Part shown: positions 7,340 through 12,105 of the stretch, piece by piece | Numbering within the stretch: position 1 is the first letter of the stretch | How the letters are laid out: the number at the start of each line of letters is the position of its first letter | NCBI GenBank assembly: GCA_964509765.1 | Contig: CAZDYI010000066.1 | Coordinates: forward strand, 1-12,105 | Length of the DNA stretch: 12,105 bases | Direction: 5' to 3' | Source of the DNA: CAZDYI01 sp964509765 | GTDB lineage: Bacteria; Pseudomonadota; Gammaproteobacteria; Tethybacterales; Tethybacteraceae | The notes under the pieces: model-generated | What the model was told of the DNA's origin: nothing | The model's input: the letters and a program-made list of their open reading frames with translations, nothing else | The model's database searches: none | Translations under genes and position numbers: made by a program

Positions 7340-8728
7340 ATGGCTAAATCCATAGCAGAGGACGAGCTGAAAGCCATTGCAGCGGTGGTGGCTGCTCACC
7401 CCGAGGGCATCGCGATGCAAGGCATCCTGGAAGAGCTGGGGACGGCGATGAACTCCCGTGCGCTTCGGTATCGCCTCAAGCGGCTTGTCCGCGACTGCAG
7501 GCTGACCGTGGAGGGCAGCGGGCGCTGGACCTACTACCGCAGCCCGGACGCAGGCATCAGCCAGGACAAGGCGCCGGAGGAACCCAAGGCGGAGGAGTAT
7601 GAAGAGGTACCGCTCTCGAAGGAGGCAGCGGAAATCAGGAAGTTCGTCCGCAAGCCGCTCCACGCCCGACCGATCGTCGGTTACCAGCGCCCGTTCCTGG
7701 ATTCCTACATACCCAATGTAACCGCCTACCTGTCGGAGGCAGAACGCACAACGTTGCGAAAGGCCGGGACGCAGAACAGCGATAACCTGCCTCCCGGAAC
7801 TCTTGCGCGGCACATGCTGTACGCGCTGTTGATAGACCTGTCGTGGAACTCCAGCAGGCTGGAGGGCAACTCCTACTCGTTGATCGAGACCAAGCGCCTA
7901 ATTGAATTCGGCATCAAGGCCGAGGACAAGAACGCGGATGACGCGCAAATGATCCTTAACCACAAGGCAGCCATCAAGTACCTCGTTGATTCGGCAGAAA
8001 CGATCAGATTCGACCGGAGGACCATCCTGCGGCTTCATGGCCAGTTGGCGATGAACCTAGTGCGTGACTCGCGCGCGGCGGGCAACCTGCGGCGGTCATC
8101 GGTGATCATTGGGCAATCAACCTTCGTTCCTAGCGGCTCTCCTGAGATAATCGAAGAGTGCTTTGACCAAATCCTGGCCAAAGCAGAGGAAATTGAGAAC
8201 CCCTATGAGCAGTCGCTCTTCGTCATGGCCCAGATTCCGTACCTCCAGCCCTTTGAGGACGTCAACAAGCGCACCTCTCGTCTCGCCGCAAACATACCGC
8301 TGTTCAAGGCCAACCTCACACCGATCTCATTCACTGATGTCCCGATAAAGGCCTACTCGGAAGCAATCCTCGGAGTGTACGAACTGAACAGGATAGACCT
8401 GCTCAAGGACGTGTTCATTTGGGCATGCAAGCGTTCATCTGCGCGTTATGCACTTGTCAGGGACAAGACAGGCAAGCCGGACCCGTTTCGAATCAAGCAT
8501 CATCTTGGGTTGAGAGGGATCATCCAGAACATCGTGCAGGGGCGGATGGACAGGAGATCAGCCTTCGCCTACATCGCTGACTGGTCAAGCCAGTACATTG
8601 ATGACAGCGATCAGGAAAAGTTCAGGGAAATGGCGGAAGGCGAAGTTCTTGCGCTCCATGAGAACAACTTCCCCTACTATCAGATCCGTGAGGCGGATTT
8701 CGATGCGTGGAAGGACGACTGGAACTAG
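7340..8728 (+). CDS. Fic-family protein with winged-helix N-terminus and variant Fic motif (Fic1)
   Basis: A 462-residue protein. Residues 8-68 look like a winged helix: helices ending in SRALRYRLKRLV and a wing RLTVEGSGRWTYYR. An acidic linker (about 76-92) follows, then the conserved Fic N-terminal segment VGYQRPFLDSYIPN (113-126). SSRLEGN (171-177) fits the class II inhibitory motif (S/T)xxxE(G/N). The Fic motif is YLQPFEDVNKRTSR (301-314): Phe305, Asp307, Asn309, Arg311 and Arg314 are kept, but the catalytic His is Gln303 and the usual Gly/Ala is Val308; NKR is as in Doc. Canonical Fic proteins transfer AMP or phosphate to a hydroxyl; without His that activity is doubtful and may be replaced by binding or another chemistry. 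The C-terminal part (from about 365) is helical and unassigned. It is followed convergently by a decayed HNH gene. GCGAGA precedes the ATG as a weak ribosome site. Confidence 0.85.
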   Translation: MAKSIAEDELKAIAAVVAAHPEGIAMQGILEELGTAMNSRALRYRLKRLVRDCRLTVEGSGRWTYYRSPDAGISQDKAPEEPKAEEYEEVPLSKEAAEIRKFVRKPLHARPIVGYQRPFLDSYIPNVTAYLSEAERTTLRKAGTQNSDNLPPGTLARHMLYALLIDLSWNSSRLEGNSYSLIETKRLIEFGIKAEDKNADDAQMILNHKAAIKYLVDSAETIRFDRRTILRLHGQLAMNLVRDSRAAGNLRRSSVIIGQSTFVPSGSPEIIEECFDQILAKAEEIENPYEQSLFVMAQIPYLQPFEDVNKRTSRLAANIPLFKANLTPISFTDVPIKAYSEAILGVYELNRIDLLKDVFIWACKRSSARYALVRDKTGKPDPFRIKHHLGLRGIIQNIVQGRMDRRSAFAYIADWSSQYIDDSDQEKFREMAEGEVLALHENNFPYYQIREADFDAWKDDWN

Positions 8729-8778
8729 ACAGGCAAACTCGATCCCCTCCGAAGCTGCCACTTCCGGTGAACGATCCG

Positions 8779-8793
8779 GCAGGCATCGCAACA
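8779..8793 (+). repeat. 15-bp block shared by the two Fic/HNH junctions (copy 1)
   Basis: GCAGGCATCGCAACA occurs here and at 10985-10999, in both cases between the Fic 3' end and the convergent HNH 3' end. It marks the non-coding part of the duplicated module. No hairpin terminator was recognised in the 100-bp gap 8729-8828. Confidence 0.7.
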
Positions 8794-8828
8794 ACTGCTG
8801 ACTTGAGGCTCCTGAATCCTGAAGCTGG

Positions 8829-9161
8829 TCACCGCCAGCTCTGGAAGCCCCTTTCCGAGGCCAGGCTCAGCTGCGGCGCGACGCTGTTCGCGCAGGCCTC
8901 ACTTATCCGCTTCAGGTCATCCATCTCGTCGCCAGAGAGGTAGGGCCGGAAGAAATCTACCGGGTGCCAGTCGTTGGCGAGCGTCTCGATCTCGATGCCG
9001 GAGTGCTCCGTCAGCACATCGCGGCAACCATGCTTCCAAGGGAGCATCAGGATGGACCTGAACAGAAGGCACTTGAGCGATGCGCTAGTGGTATCGAACA
9101 GGCGCGCGAACACTTTGACGTCCAAGTCGCCGGACCGGGGGAGGGCGCTGTCGGGCTCCAT
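8829..9161 (-). pseudogene. HNH-family remnant with in-frame loss of the nuclease core (HNH-delta)
   Basis: A 110-residue open frame. Residues 1-72 match the N-terminus of the HNH proteins here (LFDTTSASLKCLLFRSIL, LANDWHPVDFF, compare LFDSKSASYKYLLFRSIL and LANSWYPVHFF at 11035-12105). Residues 74-110 match their C-terminal tail (YLSG, then ANSVAPQLSLASERGFQSWR, compare VNSVAPQLSLASERGFQHWR). About 255 residues between them, including CIYSG, DHFLP and the Asn motifs, are missing, yet the frame is intact. It cannot be a nuclease. It is either a deletion relic or a retained short protein joining sensor and tail. The start MEPDSALPRSGDLDV at 9161 is chosen because it matches the HNH1 N-terminus; the frame is open with an earlier ATG at 9311, directly at the edge of iteron array 2. 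Confidence 0.75.
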
Positions 9162-9311
9162 CGGTCTCGGCGAGCCGAAACAGAATGAACGGACGAGCCC
9201 CGGCCAACCGCCGCTGCTGAGGAAATCGCGCGCATCACCGCCAAAGGCGCGCAAGCCGCCACTGACCTCTCGTCCGAACATAGGCATTCGTGGCTGCTTG
9301 GCAGTGTTCAT

Positions 9312-9535
9312 GGTTCTTATGCACAGATTTTGGAAGATCGAAAATAGTTCTTACAAGTTTGAAAATAGTTCTTATGCGCGGGTCAAAATAATCTTTAGAC
9401 CCTGAAATTCATTCATAGATGCAATTCAGTGTAAATTACAGGTTTCAAAATGATTCATAGACTACTGAAAGTAATTATTAGAAACTTGAAAATCGTTCTT
9501 AGATGTGGTAAATTATGCATTAAGCATAAGCGTCA
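9312..9535 (+). repeat. Iteron array 2: degenerate 21-bp repeats upstream of Fic2
   Basis: Units resembling those of array 1 begin at 9312, 9346, 9367, 9390, 9410, 9431, 9452, 9473, 9494 and (weak) 9515. From 9410 onward the step is exactly 21 bp; the left part is irregular (34, 21, 23 and 20). The core is shifted to AGTTCTTA or (G/C)ATTCATAGA and the spacer tends to TTGAAAAT. The stretch is much more AT-rich than the flanking genes. It lies between the divergent HNH remnant and Fic2, so could control both. Together with 9162-9311, which holds only an in-frame extension of the remnant, it makes a gap of 385 bp without another gene. Confidence 0.75.
9486..9514 (+). promoter_or_regulatory. Candidate Fic2 promoter embedded in the last iterons
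   Basis: TTGAAA (9486-9491), a 17-bp spacer and TAAATT (9509-9514), followed 32 bases later by the Fic2 ATG. The hexamers fall within two neighbouring repeat units, in the same place as the candidate Fic1 promoter. Confidence 0.5.
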
Positions 9536-9546
9536 GGCGGCAACTA

Positions 9547-10980
9547 ATGGCCAACTTCATAAAAGAGCACGAACTGAAAGCCGTTGAAGCGGTGGTGTCT
9601 GCCCACCCCGAGGGCGTCGCAATCAATGACATCCAGGATGAGCTGGAGGCGGAGATTACTGCCAGCTTGCTTCGATATCGCCTCAAGCGGCTCGTCCTCG
9701 ACGGCCGGCTGGTCAAGGAAGGGAGCGGGCGCTGGACCAAGTACCGCAGTCCGGGCGCCGACAAGGGCCAGGACAAGGCGGCGGAGGAACCCGGGGCGGC
9801 GGAGCCCGAAGAGGTTCCGCTCTCGAAGCAGGCTTCAGAGATCAGGAAGTTCGTCCGCAAGCCGTTCCACGCCCGACCGTACGTCGGGTACCAGCGCTCG
9901 TTCCTGGAATCCTACATCCCCAACAAGACTGCCTACCTGTCGGAGGCGGAGCGCGACCGCCTGCGAAGGGCCGGCACGCAGTCGAGCGACGCCCGACCTG
10001 CCGGAACGCTTGCGCGGCAGATACTGTACGATCTGCTGATAGACCTGTCATGGAACTCCAGCCGGCTGGAGGGCAACACATACTCGTTGCTGGAGACCAA
10101 GCGCCTCCTCGACTTCGGCGTCGAAGCAGACGGCAAGAGCAAGACAGAAGCGCTGATGATCCTGAACCACAAGTCTGCCATAATGTTCCTGGTCGATTCT
10201 GCTGACGCGATCAGATTCGACCGGGAGACGATGCTGCAGCTTCATGCCCATCTTGCGGATGACCTGTTGAGCAACCCGCTCGCGCCGGGCCGCCTTCGCA
10301 GGATAAGCGTGGGCATTCAACATTCCACCTACCTGCCGCTCAGGGTCCCTGAAGTCATCGAGGAATGCTTTGACCTGCTCTTGGGCAAGGCCGATGAAAT
10401 CGAGGACCCATACGAACAATCGCTTTTTGTCATGGTGCAGCTTCCGTACCTCCAGCCGTTCGAGGACGTCAACAAGCGCACCTCGCGCCTTGCAGCGAAC
10501 ATCCCGCTGTTCAAGGCCAACCTCACGCCCATCTCGTTCACTGAAGTTCCAACCAGGACCTACACGGAAGCGATGCTCGGGGTGTACGAGCTGAACCGGA
10601 TCGACCTCCTCAAGGACGTGTTCATTTGGGCGTGCGAGCGCTCGGCGGAGCGCCACAAAATGGTCAGGGACGAGACGGGCGAGGCGGATCCGTTCCGCTT
10701 CAAGCACCGGCTCACATTGAGGTTCATCATCCAGAACATCGTGCTCGATCGGCTTGACAGGAAATCAGCTTTCGAGCGCATCGCTGACTTGGCAGTCAAA
10801 CTTGTCGAAGCAGAGGAGCAGGAAAGGTTCAGGGAAATGGCAGAAGAGCAAGTTCTGGCGCTCCATGTGGGCAACTACTCCGTCTATCGGATCGCACGAC
10901 AGCAGTTCGATGCGTGGCAGGAAGTCTGGAACAGGCCGGTAAAAAGCCAGCCGCCGCAAATGCGAATGAATGGCGGATGA
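9547..10980 (+). CDS. Fic-family protein with winged-helix N-terminus and variant Fic motif (Fic2)
   Basis: A 477-residue paralogue of Fic1, aligned without gaps through the Fic motif (same numbering). It has the winged helix (ASLLRYRLKRLV, wing RLVKEGSGRWTKYR), the inhibitory motif SSRLEGN (171-177) and the Fic motif YLQPFEDVNKRTSR (301-314), again with Gln303 for His and Val308 for Gly. Over residues 286-363 I count 69 of 78 identical to Fic1, while the N-terminal and C-terminal regions diverge more, so the variant core is under selection. The ATG at 9547 is preferred over an upstream in-frame GTG at 9505, which lies inside the iterons and before the expected transcription start; the chosen start matches MAKSIAEDEL of Fic1. 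It extends 15 residues (RPVKSQ...) beyond the Fic1 end because the TAG after WN is absent. It converges on HNH3 with a 54-bp gap. Confidence 0.85.
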   Translation: MANFIKEHELKAVEAVVSAHPEGVAINDIQDELEAEITASLLRYRLKRLVLDGRLVKEGSGRWTKYRSPGADKGQDKAAEEPGAAEPEEVPLSKQASEIRKFVRKPFHARPYVGYQRSFLESYIPNKTAYLSEAERDRLRRAGTQSSDARPAGTLARQILYDLLIDLSWNSSRLEGNTYSLLETKRLLDFGVEADGKSKTEALMILNHKSAIMFLVDSADAIRFDRETMLQLHAHLADDLLSNPLAPGRLRRISVGIQHSTYLPLRVPEVIEECFDLLLGKADEIEDPYEQSLFVMVQLPYLQPFEDVNKRTSRLAANIPLFKANLTPISFTEVPTRTYTEAMLGVYELNRIDLLKDVFIWACERSAERHKMVRDETGEADPFRFKHRLTLRFIIQNIVLDRLDRKSAFERIADLAVKLVEAEEQERFREMAEEQVLALHVGNYSVYRIARQQFDAWQEVWNRPVKSQPPQMRMNGG

Positions 10981-10984
10981 TCCT

Positions 10985-10999
10985 GCAGGCATCGCAACA
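10985..10999 (+). repeat. 15-bp block shared by the two Fic/HNH junctions (copy 2)
   Basis: Identical to 8779-8793 (GCAGGCATCGCAACA) and in the same place relative to the convergent Fic and HNH stops, about 2.2 kb further on. It supports duplication of the whole module, not of the genes separately. Confidence 0.7.
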
Positions 11000-11034
11000 G
11001 CTGCGAACGGCCGGACCATGAAACCGAAACCCGG

Positions 11035-12105
11035 TCACCGCCAGTGCTGGAAACCCCGTTCGGACGCCAGGCTCAGCTGCGGCGCGACGCTGTTGACGTA
11101 CGCCTCCCTTATCCGCTTCGGGTCATCCATGTCGGTGTCGCTCAGGTTGAGCCCCGACATGTAGTCGTCGAGCCTGTCAGGCTTGCCCCCGACCCCATCA
11201 ATCGAGAGCCTGATCACGCGGACGTGAGCGTCCGCCAGGTTATCTATGTCGTCCGGCCGCGGCAGCCTCATGCCCTTCTCGCTGTTGGTTTCGCGCGAGA
11301 CCGGGATAAGGTTCCACAGCTGGTCGTGGCCGACCCACGCCCAGGGCAGGAAGTGGTCCAGGGCGAAGTCGTTCGGCGGGACCTCCTCGCCGGAGTAGAT
11401 GCACCGGAACCCCTCCTCGAGCGCAGGCATCCAGAACCTGCGCTGGCGGCCGAGCGTCCCCCTTTCCTGCGGCGGGGCCCAAAGCTTCGACGACAGCGAC
11501 GGGACGTTCGGGTTGCGCCGCTGCAGGTACCTCAGCCACTGCATGTCGAGCCAGCCCTCGACGATGCCGCGGTTTTTCTCGAGGTAGCCGACCCACTCGG
11601 GATGCAACACGACCGACCGACTGTCAGGCTCGATCCTGTACAGCGGCTTGCGGTCGGCGAACAGGCGCCTGCTCGCCTCGTCGATGGTCCTGTTCCTCTC
11701 GTTCTTGATCTTCCCGCGTATCAGGTCCGCGAACCACGGCGAGAGCAGCCTGTAGACGACCATGGTCTCGATCGAGAAGTGCCTGCGCAGTATCCTTCTT
11801 GCACTCACCGACTCCCTGTCGAGGAACTTCCTTGCGTCGCGGTCGGAGGCCTTGCTTGAGTCCCAGCGGAGCTCGGAGTGGATTTCCTCGAGCGCCTCGC
11901 CGAGCTTGTCGTGCCAGCCGAAGCTCAGCCGGAAGAAATGAACGGGGTACCAGGAGTTGGCGAGCATCTCGACCTCGAGGTCGGCGTAGTCCAGCTGAAC
12001 GTCTCCGTTGCGGTCTCGGTTCCTCGAGAGACACTTCAGGATCGACCTGAACAGAAGGTACTTGTACGAGGCGGACTTGGAGTCGAACAGGCGCTCGAGC
12101 CTGCC
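11035..12105 (-). CDS. HNH endonuclease, HNH_4-like (HNH3), 5' end cut by window edge
   Basis: The minus frame is open from the right edge to TGA at 11035-11037 (356 residues visible). By alignment with HNH1 about 18 N-terminal residues are missing; the internal ATG at 11967 is not the start. Visible-residue numbering: SYKYLLFRSIL (13-23), EMLANSWYPVHFF (46-58), LLSPWFADLI (120-129), RGIVEGWLDMQWL near 179-191 and RNPNVPSL (197-204). The nuclease core is FRCIYSG (Cys235), ALDHFLPWAWVGHDQLWNL (Asp250-His251, Asn265) and TNSEKG (Asn274, Lys277), so the catalytic motif is intact. The tail DYMSGLNL...VNSVAPQLSLASERGFQ closely matches the remnant at 8829-9161, making these two the closest relatives among the four HNH copies. 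Convergent with Fic2. Confidence 0.85.
   Translation of the reverse strand, partial: GRLERLFDSKSASYKYLLFRSILKCLSRNRDRNGDVQLDYADLEVEMLANSWYPVHFFRLSFGWHDKLGEALEEIHSELRWDSSKASDRDARKFLDRESVSARRILRRHFSIETMVVYRLLSPWFADLIRGKIKNERNRTIDEASRRLFADRKPLYRIEPDSRSVVLHPEWVGYLEKNRGIVEGWLDMQWLRYLQRRNPNVPSLSSKLWAPPQERGTLGRQRRFWMPALEEGFRCIYSGEEVPPNDFALDHFLPWAWVGHDQLWNLIPVSRETNSEKGMRLPRPDDIDNLADAHVRVIRLSIDGVGGKPDRLDDYMSGLNLSDTDMDDPKRIREAYVNSVAPQLSLASERGFQHWR

Noticed and set aside
7013..7813. Minus-strand frame across array 1 giving a heptad-like KNH/KDH peptide repeat.
   Set aside because: The peptide periodicity follows automatically from a 21-bp DNA repeat. The frame runs through the start of Fic1 on the other strand and has no start signal or domain.
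9505..9546. Upstream GTG start for Fic2 adding 14 residues.
   Set aside because: It lies inside the last iteron, overlaps the candidate -10 box and has no counterpart in Fic1.

Overview
The window is a GC-rich stretch of a Gram-negative, probably proteobacterial, genome. It carries an outer-membrane lipoprotein-sorting (LolA-like) protein, a lipobox-type lipoprotein and a periplasmic sugar-binding ABC system. I cannot fix the lineage further from sequence alone.

Left edge (1-1247): a LolA-like gene on the minus strand runs off the left edge. Divergent from it is a small lipoprotein gene whose reading frame is broken by a run of ten G; nine G would restore it. Next (1252-4120, minus strand): two full-length paralogous HNH (HNH_4-like) endonucleases flank a short DUF1828-type protein. 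Directly upstream on the same strand (4117-6866) is a three-gene sugar ABC importer: a D-allose/ribose-type binding protein, a permease and a single-domain ATPase. The ATPase stop overlaps the start of one HNH gene as ATGA.

Right half (7084-12105): a tandemly duplicated module, period about 2.2 kb. Each copy has an AT-rich array of 21-bp direct repeats, then a rightward Fic-family gene with an N-terminal winged-helix domain, then a convergent HNH gene of the same family as the two on the left. In copy 1 the HNH gene has lost about 255 internal codons in frame, including the whole nuclease core. In copy 2 the HNH gene is intact but runs off the right edge. Array 1 is crisp (11 good units plus one degenerate unit). 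Array 2 is AT-shifted and decayed but keeps the 21-bp phase next to the gene. Both Fic proteins keep the inhibitory motif SxxxEG but have Gln instead of the catalytic His in the Fic motif (QPFEDVNKR).

Working model (inference): a repeated HNH / iteron array / Fic unit, possibly a defence or toxin-antitoxin-like system, in which the winged-helix domain of Fic could bind the helically phased iterons. The ABC operon sits exactly where it would interrupt such a unit, between HNH2 and array 1. No integrase, transposase, tRNA, rRNA or CRISPR was recognised.
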